A program made the position numbers and the translations under genes. A DNA stretch of 64,000 nucleotides. Source: Heliopora coerulea. Taxonomy: Eukaryota; Cnidaria; Anthozoa; Scleralcyonacea; Helioporidae. The stretch is taken from the NCBI GenBank assembly GCA_030142905.1, contig JASJOG010000270.1, forward strand, positions 1 to 64,000, read 5' to 3'. Each line of letters opens with the position of its first letter. Position 1 is the first letter of the stretch. The notes beneath the pieces are model-generated. The model had not been told where the DNA came from. It ran no database searches and saw only the letters and a program-made list of their open reading frames with translations. Below, piece by piece: positions 1-10,931 of this stretch.

Positions 1-732
1 CTTGATTCCGTATTTGAGAAATACTTCTCCTCAAAAGGATTTGATAAATCTTATGATTCCAGTTAAAGTCAAACAGAAAATAAGAATTTAATCATCGAAG
101 TCTCTCCAAACAACTTTGTAGAGCCCGGACTTTCCAAAAACACAGTCGGTACTATACAGCAGTGATATTTTCGACGCAAACTAATGCCAGTATTAAGGTA
201 CGTGACAAGCTATAGAGCATGATGTTCGGCTTGCAACGAATCCCCTTGAGCTTGAAGTTTTCGCAGCATCTTATGGTTAGTCTTTAAAGAAGACTACCTG
301 TTTTCAATATATACAAATAATCTTGTCAATCTGGTTATAAAGTTGGTATTCCGTACCTCTGTTCATAGTATTACGTAAAAACACTTGATACTCCTTTACT
401 TACTGAGGAGAATAGTTCAGGTTCTTGATAGATTTTCATGGGCCTGTGATTGAGGATCTAAAATTGTGCATGGTATACTATTCGAAACAATTCGTTATGG
501 GGTGTACGTCGTTCAGTAATACACTGACATAAAGCGACTACCAGCTGACGGGCACTAAAAAAGTAAGTCGGCTGTCAGTTACGTCGTCGTAATAGCTATA
601 TTAATGCACAGGAAGTGTAGAGTTTCATTAAGTTTTCTTTTTTTTGTTATGTACACCAAGGCTACCATGGTCCAAGTCATCTGAACTTTCAGAAAATGGA
701 CGAAAAAAGATTTGAAATCAGTAGGCTTTTTG

Positions 733-920
733 TAGGAATACATCACATGGTACAAAATCCGCTGTACTTGAAAGCAAAGGAATGTAAACACAATCAAAAA
801 ACAAAAGAAAATCGTGCTTCAGTGATTTGTACATTTTTGTTTATGATCATGTTTACTTTCCTTGGCCCTCCACTACAGCAGATTTTGTACCATGTGATAC
901 ATTCCTGGAAAAGGCCCGTC
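733..920. repeat. Foldback repeat, arms about 75 bases
   Basis: Bases 733-800 (GTAGGAATACATCACATGG onward) are the imperfect reverse complement of about 840-920. Both arms carry ATCACATGGTACAAAATC. The 82-codon open frame at 696-944 is a by-product of the palindrome, not a gene. The duplicate at about 40390-40570 keeps the same structure. Confidence 0.6.
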
Positions 921-1137
921 GGCCGAATCGGTAACAGAAAATAGATCTCTGCTGTCTCCCTCTCTATGTATATGTATATGTATATCTATATCTCTATGCA
1001 TATATTTATATTTACATCTAAATAAAAATTAACGGCAGATTCCAGTGTCTTGTCGAGCTTGTGTTTTTGCGTGTGCATGCATACACATCGTGATGATATG
1101 AGAAGACGATACTGCGTGGACAGTGTTAAAGTAAAAA

Positions 1138-1650
1138 GCTCAAAGGTTGGTAATTGTCGTGACTGATTGCAAAGAATTCTAACGTTTTGATCTGAGGCCC
1201 TTCTTCAAAGAGTGAAATGTGTTCTGAAACAAGAGTAGCAACTACACAAGGTTATATACGAGAAGACTTATGTGACAAAAAGTTAACCAGTGAATCATGA
1301 GAAACAAAGACAAACAAATCAACGGGATTAGGTTATGACGAAGAAGTCATTTACTATTTTGAACGACGATTAACAAACCGACATTCGATGAAACCATCAG
1401 TGCCGGTATGCTAATCGTTAAAAATAGCAAGTAACTTCCTTGGCGTTACCTAGTTATTTATTTGTTTGTTTTTGTTCTTCACATTTCTTTGGTTAAGTTT
1501 TTGAATCGTTACTCGTTTTTATATAAAGCCAAGTGTGGTTGCTATTCCTGTTTCAGAACACTTTTCATTCTCCGACGAATTGCTTTTCCTCGAAGCGTTA
1601 GAATCCTTTGCGATCGATCAGTCACAGTAGTTACCAACCTTTGAACTATT
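1138..1650. mobile_element. Foldback element, about 0.5 kb
   Basis: The left arm, from AAGGTTGGTAATTGTCGTG, reappears inverted at about 1540-1650, and the similarity runs past 100 bases, including GTGTTCTGAAACA in both arms. Each arm contains an AACGTTTTG or AAGCGTTAG block like those seen beside microsatellites elsewhere in the window. The duplicate at 40797-41085 has only the left arm, so the right arm was lost there or gained here. No coding capacity was seen. Confidence 0.55.
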
Positions 1651-1929
1651 TTTAGATTTATTCGGCTGAGCTACAGTGCGGTGAAACATGGCACTCTTCA
1701 TCGCCACATCACAAGGACGGCTTACTATGGCGTAAGACTAACTCTAGAGGGGCGTTATTTGTATAGATCTTAGCATGGTTTCTAGGGCAATTTGCAAAAA
1801 TTACACAATAGTGAGATTTTCAAAGACTTGCAAAATAGTACGAATATGAAAGGCAAAAGCTATTTGAACTCTTTGAAAAGTTCACGAGTGTGTGTTTTTC
1901 TAAATAGCATGAGAAACCATTATATTACC

Positions 1930-2210
1930 AGTTAGTAATGTACATGAATTTCTGATTTTTGGTCAGCAATAAAAATTCTAAACTCACTCATGTTTTCTTT
2001 GTTTATTTCGTCGGTTTCGTAATTCGTTTCACCTTCGTCACCAAAGTCTTGTATCTCCGGATGAATACTTAGCATAAATCTTCATCATAGCACTTCTAAT
2101 ACTCATTTGCAACCAATTTTGAGATAATGTAGAATTTACCGAGTTTTTTTAAGACAAAATATATCAAAAAAAAAATATGAGCTGTCCGTAATGCTGCTAA
2201 CCGACCGGTA
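1930..2210 (-). pseudogene. Crypton-like recombinase gene, 5' fragment (copy in duplication 1)
   Basis: On the minus strand this stretch reads like the start of the open frame at 22107-21841. It has the same MLSIHPE beginning, then QDFGDE, then an acidic ETNYE segment and INKENM. The similarity continues upstream to GAGCTGTCCGTAA near 2180. Only the N-terminal part is present; no catalytic region follows. Stops and indels make it a relic. It is repeated at 41110-41380. Confidence 0.6.
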
Positions 2211-2729
2211 ACCCTTGAGGATGCTGCAATTTGAGGATAAAGTAAATACTAATACAGCGTACACCTTCACTAATTATTGTAGTGCTCCAAACAAAGCAAG
2301 TTATGGAACATCTTTCAATATCAGCTGGTAAATTTACGAGGATAACCTTGCTCTTTGAGACAAGAAAACGATTCAAAAATGTGACCTTCAGACAAATTAT
2401 CAGAATGAGAAAAGATATCGTTTAGCAGGGGAATTCAGAAAACCATCAAGAAGAAGCTAGTTGTAGGGGTCAAGGAAGTAACATGTGAAGCAGGACTTTC
2501 CTAACTGTTTGTAAAACTTGGCCATAACCTGCATTTTACTGCTTTGGGAAAGAAGAACTGTGAATGTGTTTGATGAATTGATCTGAAGTATTCACTATTA
2601 TTTTACCTCAATGGAATGTGGTGGGTAAACATGGAGTTCGCTAATAAACTGTTGTTTTTGAGAGAGATTATTGAGAATGAGAATATGTAAAGCTAGGCAA
2701 ACTTTATTGTTAAATATGGAGCTGGTTAT

Positions 2730-2731
<2 letters not shown>

Positions 2732-2772
<41 letters not shown>

Positions 2773-2930
2773 ACTAACTGCAGACGGAACCGTTTCGGCC
2801 TTTTGGGCCTCATCAGTGCAGTGCTGACAAGCAGGACGGAGAAGCCTACATTATATAGGCAACTCAAATGTCCACGCATGTGGTACATCTAAGCCATGCC
2901 AGAGCGCTCTAACTAGAGACTAGTGAGCGT
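2732..2930. repeat. (TA)n tract followed by CGTTTCG...CATCAG motif block
   Basis: A TA microsatellite (2732-2772) is followed by ACCGTTTCGGCC...GGGCCTCATCAG (about 2789-2816) and a conserved 130-base stretch up to GCATGACTCAT. The same stretch recurs at 46879-47045 next to a TC tract. Motifs of this shape occur several times here beside simple repeats and are probably the ends of PLE-type elements (inference). The open frames through the TA tract are not genes. Confidence 0.55.
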
Positions 2931-2957
2931 GCGCAAATCCGCTAGCGGCATGACTCA

Positions 2958-3091
2958 TATATATACATACATACATACATACATACATACATACATACAT
3001 ACAAACATACATAAATATATAGATAAAATGTTACCAAAGGATTTCGTTGTTACTATTAGTTTCACGCCCGTAGACGATCTTCAGACAACTC

Positions 3092-3123
<32 letters not shown>

Positions 3124-3137
3124 TGTATGCATGTATA
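2958..3137. repeat. Two inverted tetranucleotide microsatellites
   Basis: A (TACA)n tract (2958-3011) and a (TATG)n tract (3093-3130) are reverse complements with about 80 bases between them, so they can form a long hairpin. Copy 2 of the duplication (about 47050-47100) has only a short TACATA/TA tract here, so the spacer was gained in copy 1 or lost in copy 2. Confidence 0.7.
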
Positions 3138-4390
3138 AAATTGTTATGGACAGATTAAGAGTTGTAATACAATGTATTTACAGTTCATTTAGAGTATGAT
3201 AAAAACCAATAATTTGGGATTTTACTTTGCTTTTTGTTTGTTGCATTAGTTGCTGTAGTTACTGTGGTTACAACTCTTCTTGAAAAAAACTAAAAAGTGC
3301 ATGAATTTGGTTGCCTAGAACTTGTAATAAAGTGCAGTAAAGTGTTTTATGCAGTAAATGCCGGAAAGAATTGGATGTTGGTTGCACTGGTTTGTACAGT
3401 TATGCCTTACCCTAAATTGTACATACACCAAATGCATATTTTAGGAAGTATGCGTTGAGGAAAATTACTAGTTTTCCATTGAAAAGTATTCTGATTTTAA
3501 TCCATTCATGCACGCGTAAATCCCTGTCAAAAATGCAGGAAATGGTGTTTTAAAGGTTCTAATAACTCAAAATTTTCCAGGGAAGCATGCCCTCAGACCC
3601 CCAAGTTTCAGTACTCCAGTCCCCCAGTCAGATTTTAGCGTGGATCCGCCCCTGATACTTGATGTCTTGTTGATGTCTTTAATTACTTTTTGTGTTTTAT
3701 TGAGGAATCAGTTGAGAGAGACTTTGTGCTTGCGTTTATTAAATTGATACATTAGTGCGATTCAAATTTTTTTTCTGCTCTCGGTTTGGTTAACTTTGGT
3801 TTTTCCTTAATTACATTTGTCGGTACATCGCTAACATCTTGTAGGTACATTGGTCTAAAAATTTCCTCTGCCCCCCCATTTTCAAATTCCTGGCTACGCG
3901 ACTGATGCTATATAATTAAATTACTGAAATTATTGCTACAAGCGTTTTATAAATAAATCTTCATGAAATCCAATTATAATCGATACTTTGTGTTCCTGCC
4001 CCTTAATAGGACAACCAATCGACTGTAACTGCGTTGACGTTTAATTGCTTTTTCGCAAATGTCAGTCCATTCGTAAATTTCATTTCAGAAACGATCAAAC
4101 GCAGGAAATTAAGTTGTTACATCTAATGCATACGATGGGATGTGATGGGACATGATAGGATACTCCATGGTTAGAGCTTAAGTTTATTGACCCATGTGAT
4201 CAATCTCGATTTTCTATTTTAGACAGTAGACCGTAATTAAGTTTTTTAAGCTTATTGTTTATAGACTGTATCTTATTTATAGTAACAAATGCAATGTGGA
4301 CTGCAAAGGAGATCGCATCCGACCACAAGGATTTATGTGTCATTTATGTGACATTTACTCACATTTACTCAGGATTTATGTGACATTTAC

Positions 4391-5743
4391 GGCGCCAATG
4401 CAGTTTTGCACCTCACCCATATAAATGCATTTAATTTAGATAAATTATATATCAATCGAAAGCTTATTACCTGAGGATTATAGAGGTACCATGATATCAC
4501 CTATTCACTCAAAACGTAGAGTACTGTAGCCAAAAAAACATCCCCGTTACTTAGATTGCTATGCGAGTGCGATACAAACTTTACGGTCTTGAGCCTTAGG
4601 TTCATTCGACGTTTTTTGACCTTCACGACCTTAAATGTGTCTGTTAAATTTTGAACGCGGGGTACAAGTGCTTTAATAATTTAACGATAATTAGACAACA
4701 ACGCAAAAGTAAGATTTCTTTCGATTTCCAAGAATCGTTTTTGAGGATGAGCCAAATGGGAATAAAAACTGAAAAAAGTAACCTGGAATGCCATCGACTA
4801 CAGAGATTCTGTTTCGTGATCGGTCAAGTTCACCAAGGCTCATGTCAATATCTGTCAAGTCGCTTCCCGCTTCACGCGTAACATTTGCAAGACAATTTTG
4901 CAAGTGATTTAAAGATTCAGTCAGCAATTCTGTTTTGTTCATTAAGTAGATAGCAAGCTACAGTGTAACGCGTGTTCTCTGTCGTGACTCGGTGTACCGA
5001 TCTGCGTGAGGCGAAACGTGGTTTAAAACTTTGACCGAAGAAAATAAATCAACATTGTTTGGTTACGTTTTTGAAGGAACGTGCGAGCTTGGAAATATTG
5101 TGGTAGATGAACGATCTTCAAGCTCAATATCGGTAGCTCAATGGTTAGAGCGTCTAACCGGTCATCAGAAGGTTGCGGGTTCGATCCCCGTCTGGGGCTC
5201 AGAATCATTTTCTGAGTATTGAGCTTGAAGATCGTTCATCTACCACATTGTTTGGTTACGTATTAATGTATGCAGTTATTACCGAACAAGAAATCGCCAA
5301 ACCGTAGAAGCATGAGAACTTTGACAGTGACCACATCCACACAAGACATGAACAATGTCGAAAAAAAGTTTTCATTCCCATTTGGCTCATCCTCAAAAAC
5401 TATACTTGGAAATCGAAAGAAATCTTATTTTTGGGTTGTCTAATTATCTTTAAATTATTAAAGCACTCGTACCCCCCGTTCAAAATTTAACAGACACATT
5501 TAAGGTCGTGAAGGTCAAAAAACGTCGAATGAACCGAAGGCTCAAGACAGTAAAGTTTGTATCGCACTCGCATAGCAATCTAAGTAACGGGGATGTTTTT
5601 TTGGCTACAGTACTCTACGTTTTGATATCATGGGTGATATCATGGTATCTCTGTAATCCTCAGGTAATAAGCTTTCGATTGATATATAACATATCTAAAT
5701 TAAATGCATTTATATGGGTAAGGTGCGAAACTGCATTAGCGCC
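4391..5743. mobile_element. Long-terminal-inverted-repeat MITE, 1.35 kb
   Basis: Arms of about 380 bases (4391-4770 and 5368-5743) are near-perfect reverse complements, starting GGCGCCAATGCAGTTT on the left and ending AAACTGCATTAGCGCC on the right. Long arms of this kind suggest a Mutator-type or foldback element. The flanks share ACATTT but give no clean target-site duplication. The loop holds a tRNA-like retroposon (5069-5246). No transposase is encoded. It sits where the first SEH1-like exon was truncated and is absent from the duplicated locus at 48293-48430, so it arrived after the duplication. Confidence 0.8.
5069..5246 (+). mobile_element. Hairpin-forming tRNA-like SINE, copy S1
   Basis: The 178-bp unit is flanked by a perfect 15-bp duplication, ATTGTTTGGTTACGT (5054-5068 and 5247-5261). 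Order: head (5069-5099), 30-base arm T' (5100-5129), tRNA-like region (5131-5200), spacer, and 30-base arm T (5217-5246), the exact reverse complement of T'. The tRNA-like part has an A box (TAGCTCAATGG) and a B box (GGTTCGATCCC), as in Pol III promoters. It is not a working tRNA: position 33 is C rather than U and the anticodon stem has a mismatch. There is no poly(A) tail. The 12-15-bp duplications across the family suggest target-primed retroposition. Confidence 0.85.
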
Positions 5744-6038
5744 ACATTTTAGTGTGTCTGCGATCAAGATAGGTACCGATAGTTAGCTCATTTACAAAAC
5801 GCACCTTGCTGTATGTTTTTTAATTTCCAGCTTTTCTGAATTTGATATTACCCTCTATATATCCGCCGACTTGAAAAATAACAATAGCGTTCCACTCTTT
5901 GTTTTAACATATTCAGGGACGCAACCAGGAATTTTGTAGGGCAAAGGTGTGATGGTAGTACGAAGGCACCGACAGATCGGTTTTGATCATTTGGAATTCA
6001 GTAAATCCGTATGGCTTGTAGAAGTGAGGGCAAAAACT

Positions 6039-7128
6039 GAGACCTCCCTCAGAAAAGGCAGGGGTCGCAACTCCCCAACTTCTCTATTTTCACCCCCTGT
6101 TCTGCAGAGTATGGCAGTTTTCAATGAGATCTTGGGTGACCAAGTCTAAAATTCTGGTGTGCAAGCATGCAATATCAAGTCAGACTGAAGACAAGTGTAC
6201 ACTGTGACAGTCTTCTGTCAAGTAATCAAACTGTGCAGTATTAGACTGTCAATGACGTATGCATTTCTCACAAATATTCAAAGCAGAATTGTCCATTGTT
6301 TGGAACAGTCAAAATTTTTTTCTAACTTCTGTACCAACTGGTACCATCTCAAAGCCTCCAGTTGCATGTACTTCAAAAATTCAAATTACTGACTGAAATT
6401 GGCTGCCAATTTAAAACTCTTCTAAGTGTGCAATGGTGTTTGCTAAAAATATCGTGGGTGTGCACTGGACATGCTCTGGAGACCTGGCACTCCCTGATAT
6501 CAAACATTTTCTTCACACCTCTCTGTATTTTCTGCTGTCTTACTTTGGTAATTCTTTTTCTTTAGTAACCAACTGTTTTCTATGTTTGTAGGATAATTTA
6601 AGTTCACCTGTTGTAAATGTGAAGGTCTTACATGATCAATGAAAAAATGTCAGCAATTGAAATTTCACTGTGTCTCTAACCTGAGTCTTATCTGAACTGT
6701 GTTGATGATGGTTATTAACAAAATTGTTTTATGGGCTATAATAGATATCATCAAAAGTAAGTCAGTTTCAGTACCCATATCACAGGTATTTGACTTAATG
6801 CATCTCATATTTTTGAAGGCAGAATTGTTGAGAAAAATGTCTTTAAAAGTCTATCCTGTATATTGATGAAATGGAACAGGAAAAAAAAAATGATTAGTAT
6901 CTCCTTCCCCTTCTTCATGCTAATGTTTCCCCCAGTAGGTTAGCAAGCAGGTTACATCATTTTTTAACATATTGTTATCAAGGTATCTTCTTGCGATGGC
7001 ATCTGATATGAAACATGAACACTTATATGCTGCATCTAAAGAACTTCCCCTTTAAAGTCATTATGATTTCTTCTTTTTTCTTGATTTTTACTTTGTATTT
7101 TTTTTTTCCATATCATGGATTTGTATAG
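6039..7128. other. SEH1-like intron, no gene seen
   Basis: AT-rich unique-looking sequence between broken exon 1 and exon 2. No exon, repeat array or structured RNA was recognised. Open frames are short and lack family features. Confidence 0.5.
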
Positions 7129-8735
7129 GTCTGGAATTTAGGGGAAGATGGGGAATGGAAATGCACTGTAAGTTGGAAGGTAGCTGTCCATCTTAACAGC
7201 AGCTGTTAAGAATGTACAAATATTATGTATTTTGTTACAATATTTCTGTCATTCCTGAAAAAATTCTAACAATCTTTTGTCATCTGTTAGATTTCAGGTG
7301 TTATCTGTGGGAGGTTTTTTGGCAAACATACTTCTGTAGGATCTAAACCTGATTTTGCCTTAGTGTAAATATTTTCACACATAAAGCTAAAAAGATGTCA
7401 AATGTTGCCCTAAAACAAAGTAATTTGGCTATCAGAAATGTTGTTTGTACATTACTAAACCCTCACTCTCAATCTGTATCTGAAAAAAAAAATGAGCAAG
7501 GACAATGGCAAACAACACTGGTAATTTTACAGTAGGCGGAACATAAAATTGTTATCAGTCGCAAAATGTTTATACATGCATTTTGTTTCTAGTTGAAGGA
7601 GATTTACCTGCTAAGGGACAAAGTTGGACCTTTAATCTTTTATCTGGCTAATATGCCAGACAAATCTATGTAGCATTAGGGTACATGTACCACAATGGGT
7701 TAATGTGGCAAAGGAAGTTCAAGACAAGTTATTTTACTTGCCTGCTTTTATTGCTATGACTGATCTAAGTTGGAAAAATGTGGCCTAGCACCAGCATGGC
7801 TATGCCTGCCTTATTGAAATCACTGCTCTTCATATATAGGTAGCTGTGATTATACTTATGAATTCTGTATTCTGAAAATTGTTTAAATTATTGCTGTCTC
7901 TTAAAATTTAAGTTGGATTGCAGTTGTTAATTTTGTTGTTTTTGGTGTCCTAGATTTTATTGTTTCAAACTCATTATGCATCAATGTGGTGAATCATGTG
8001 GGCACACCCAGAGTTTGGCCAAGTCCTGGCTACCTGTTCCTTTGATAACACTGCAGCCACATGGGAGGAACAAAGTAAGAAATGTAATGATTATTTATCA
8101 ACAAAAGAATATTTTGATAATCCCATTGAGAGGCCTGCATTCTCTAACCCTTTTAGGTCCATACTTGTCTTTTTAATTGTACTCTGGCTAATGCCAGATC
8201 ATTTTACTCATTAAGGGGAGACATCTAGGATGAGAAAGTCTCTGAATATTCTGTTGATCCATGAAGAGGCAAGGATCCATTTTAGAATCTTATTATAGCT
8301 TACACCAGATGGTTTTATTCAAAAGAGAGGGATAGCTGGACCTTGCAATTTTAACTTGTGATATTTTATCATTGTTTTAAGAGAAACATGAGAGCTTGGA
8401 TATATTGTGGTAGATGAACGATCTTCAAGCTCAATACTCAGAAAATGATTTCTGAGCCCCAGATGGGGATCGAACCTGCAACCTTCTGATGACCGGTTAG
8501 ATGCTCTAACCATTGAGCTACCAAGACTCAGATGGTGAGCTAAGGTGCAAATTCAATATATATGTGCGACCTAAACGGATGCCACTATATATATTAATAA
8601 TGATTGAAATTGTTTTAAGAGAAACATGATAAAATATATATAGTGGCTTCCGCTTAGGTTGCACATATATATCGAATTCACACCTTAGCTCACCATCTGA
8701 GTCTCGGTAGCTCAATGGTTAGAGCATCTAACCGG

Positions 8736-9723
8736 TAGGCTGTTGCGGTATATTGATATACCAAAAATTATCGGTTTTTTATAAATATCGATTTTTCGAT
8801 ATTGAAATTTTCGATATATCGAAATATTGATATTTTTCGGTAATATTGGTTTCACGTTTGCGTTTGTATATTTAAATGTCACATCAAGCTTTTCCAAGCA
8901 CACAATGAAACAATGAAAAATAACACAGTGAAAAATATCACACTTCAAAATCTTGAATGCGGCTAGTGTATGCAAATTTGCATTTTCAATTCCCTAACCG
9001 GACATTTTACGCGCTACTAAGCACCGGCCTCACAGCTCGTTAAAAATATCTCGCATCTGATGAGTCAGAAAGCTAAAATTAGAATAACTAGACTATTATT
9101 GTCACAAACGCAGAATAAATCAGACACTGTTTCACTTGAAGACTAACATTCAGAGTATCAAGATGCCAAACCGAAGCGCTGTTTGGAAACATTTCAAGAA
9201 GGAAAAAGATGATTCCCAGTGTCAAATTTGTGGCAAAATCGTCAAGAATAAGGGTTGCAATACTTTGAACCTCATGTCTCATTTGAAAACAAGCCACTAC
9301 ATGGTAAAAAGCATGTTGCAAAAGAATAAACAAGCTTCGTCAATGCTCAGTCAGTTCGCAAGGAAATATTTATCAATTCCTGCTACTAGTTCACCATCTG
9401 AGAGACTCTTTAGCAAAGCCGGTCAAATTGTCACTGCGCAAAGAGCTCAGTTAAAACCAGACCAAGCAAACGTGCTTGTGTTTCTAGCAGAAAATTTGTA
9501 AATAAATAGCATTCTTTCTTGAAGTTCTTTCAATAAATACGATTTATAAACTTTGTAAAACATCTCTCTTAGCATATCGCGGCTGTTTAGTGTCATTTTT
9601 AAACACAAATTTGGCTGAAAGTTATGCAATACGCAATCGTGGAAAAATATTGATATATCGATATTATCTGTATTTTTTTTCTGGTATCGGTTATCGGTAT
9701 TTTTTCAATACCGCAACAGCCTA
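8736..9723 (+). mobile_element. hAT transposon derivative, 988 bp
   Basis: Terminal inverted repeats start TAGGCTGTTGCGGTAT on the left, and the right end is its reverse complement (ACCGCAACAGCCTA preceded by CAAT). The flanks are CTAACCGG (8728-8735) and CTAACCAG (9724-9731), an 8-bp duplication with one mismatch, as expected for hAT. Removing the element restores an intact SINE tRNA-like region. Subterminal DNA is rich in ATCGATAT-like repeats, probable transposase sites (inference). It carries one short open frame (9163-9501). Confidence 0.9.
9163..9501 (+). CDS. BED zinc finger fused to hAT dimerisation domain (112 aa)
   Basis: Starting at ATG 9163 (an in-frame ATG at 9136 would add nine residues), the protein has a BED-type zinc finger: Trp near residue 6, then CQIC, then H...SH near residues 42-48. 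After a short linker follows the C-terminal hAT dimerisation domain ([19 protein letters not shown]). A full ZBED1-like transposase has about 500 residues of RNase-H-like catalytic domain between these parts; here it is absent and the join stays in frame with no stops. Such a protein could bind transposon ends and dimerise but not cut. It may act as a repressor or simply be a deletion relic. The start choice rests on resemblance to other BED N-termini. Confidence 0.75.
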   Translation: MPNRSAVWKHFKKEKDDSQCQICGKIVKNKGCNTLNLMSHLKTSHYMVKSMLQKNKQASSMLSQFARKYLSIPATSSPSERLFSKAGQIVTAQRAQLKPDQANVLVFLAENL

Positions 9724-9829
9724 CTAACCAGTCATCAGAAGGTTGCGGGTTCGATCCCCGTCTGGGGCTCAGAAATCATTTTCTGAGTATTAAGCTTGAA
9801 GATCATTCATCTACCACATAATTTATCAT

Positions 9830-10884
9830 GTAAAATTTTATCTTGTTTACTTCCAATTTCATCAAGTAAGAAGGGAGTGTGAAGTTGTGCCTCAGATCAC
9901 ATGAACTTGTCAAATCAAAGGAAGTGTGTCATTCCACCATCAGTACCATGGCCCAGTGACACCTGGTACACCTCAAATCCTCATGCATATTCCTATAGCA
10001 AATTCATCAGCTTTTTTGAGAACAGTAACATTTGTGGGTGTCATAAGCAGGGGGAAAGGAGGCTTGGCCCCCACCTTTCATTTGGTTAGGTGCCCCGAGT
10101 ATGTGTGGGCCCCCACATTTTAAAGCAATTCAAAGGTTCCAATTTAAATTAAGAAGCCATATATTAATGTACTGAAAAGTCTTAACTGTGACTGATAAAA
10201 GTTTGTTCCTGAGGAGAGAAGGCAGTAAAGCTACTGTAGAGATCTGCTCTATTGATTGTCATTATAGATTTATAGTTAGCCTTATTATTACCTTGAATCT
10301 GCACCATGAATTCACCTGATCAACTGCACTGAGTAAATGAACCTTTTGCAAATCACAAACTTAAGTCAATTTTGAACAACATTCAGGTTATTGTTTTTGC
10401 ACCTGTATAGTCAGAGGAATGGGTCACTGGTTTTTACCCTTAGGCTATGCTACCAGACACAACCATACAGAGATTTGGAACCTTGCATAACTTAAGTCTT
10501 GTGCTCATGCACTCCTTATTGCAGAGTTATAGCAGAAAAGGTTTTGTCATCAGATTGCTTGGCTAACTAGCATTTAGTCTAGTATAACATGGTCATGACA
10601 GGTTAGACATAACCATGTGAAGAGACCAATCACTGTATATGGCAAACAACTGAAGAAAACTAAACTCAACCCTTTTAACGTTTCCTGAATACTTTTTTTT
10701 CCCTTTTGTTTTGGTTTTTTAAAATTTTTTGTGAGGTTTTTCTTCTTTTATTTTGATGTATTGTTCTAAGTTATACTTCCTTGTTGTACAACTGTACTAT
10801 GCAGGAAAGGGTTAAAGTTATTAAAGTGATTCCTAGAACAATAGCAGTGAGGCTTGACTATTTCTATTTATGTTCTTCTACTAG
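9830..10884. other. SEH1-like intron, no gene seen
   Basis: Mostly unique-looking AT-rich sequence. A short block near 10040-10110 with runs of G and C (AGGGGGAAAGG, GGCCCCCAC) looks like part of a dispersed repeat but was not delimited. Confidence 0.4.
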
Positions 10885-10931
10885 TTGCCACTGAAACAAA
10901 AAGAGGCACCCAAAGAGGTCAGAGTTTCTGG

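Larger units (their letters stand above)
1..6038 (+). repeat. Segmental duplication, copy 1
   Basis: This block matches 39681-48721 in the same orientation, starting at base 1 of the window, so its true left edge may lie outside. Identity is high by eye, with scattered substitutions. The block ends in the first exon and first-intron start of a SEH1-like gene. Relative to copy 2 it has an extra stretch at about 1410-1900, an insertion at 4391-5743, and a loss of about 138 bp (matching 48293-48430). It lacks the PLE found in copy 2. The size difference (6.0 versus 9.0 kb) comes from these later insertions. Confidence 0.85.
8373..9817 (+). mobile_element. Hairpin SINE, inverted dimer (S2+S3), split by a hAT insertion
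   Basis: The left half (8373-8620) is a full unit in reverse, with its tRNA-like part at about 8450-8525 on the minus strand. The right half (8622-9817) is a forward unit whose tRNA-like part is cut after TCTAACCGG by a hAT element. The two together are flanked by ATATTTTATCAT (8361-8372) and ATAATTTATCAT (9818-9829), 11 of 12 matching, so the inverted dimer seems to have been inserted in one event. Without the hAT element and its 8-bp duplication the unit would be 449 bp. Both halves share the block GTGGC...CGCTTAGGTTGCACATA...CACCTTAGCTCACC. It lies in an intron of the SEH1-like pseudogene. Confidence 0.8.

Noticed and set aside
3590..3900. Dispersed-repeat ends GGATCCGCCCCTG and CTGGCTACGCGAC
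   Set aside because: They look like common transposon ends, but no matching opposite end or duplication was found, so no element was called.
5131..5200. Possible functional tRNA gene
   Set aside because: A and B boxes and a cloverleaf can be drawn, but position 33 is C, the anticodon stem is mismatched, and the same sequence recurs inside retroposons with target duplications.
5069..5246. DNA-transposon MITE interpretation of the hairpin SINE
   Set aside because: Terminal inverted repeats suggest it, but the 12-15-bp duplications of varied length and the Pol III promoter fit retroposition better. Other copies have a non-inverted head outside the arms.
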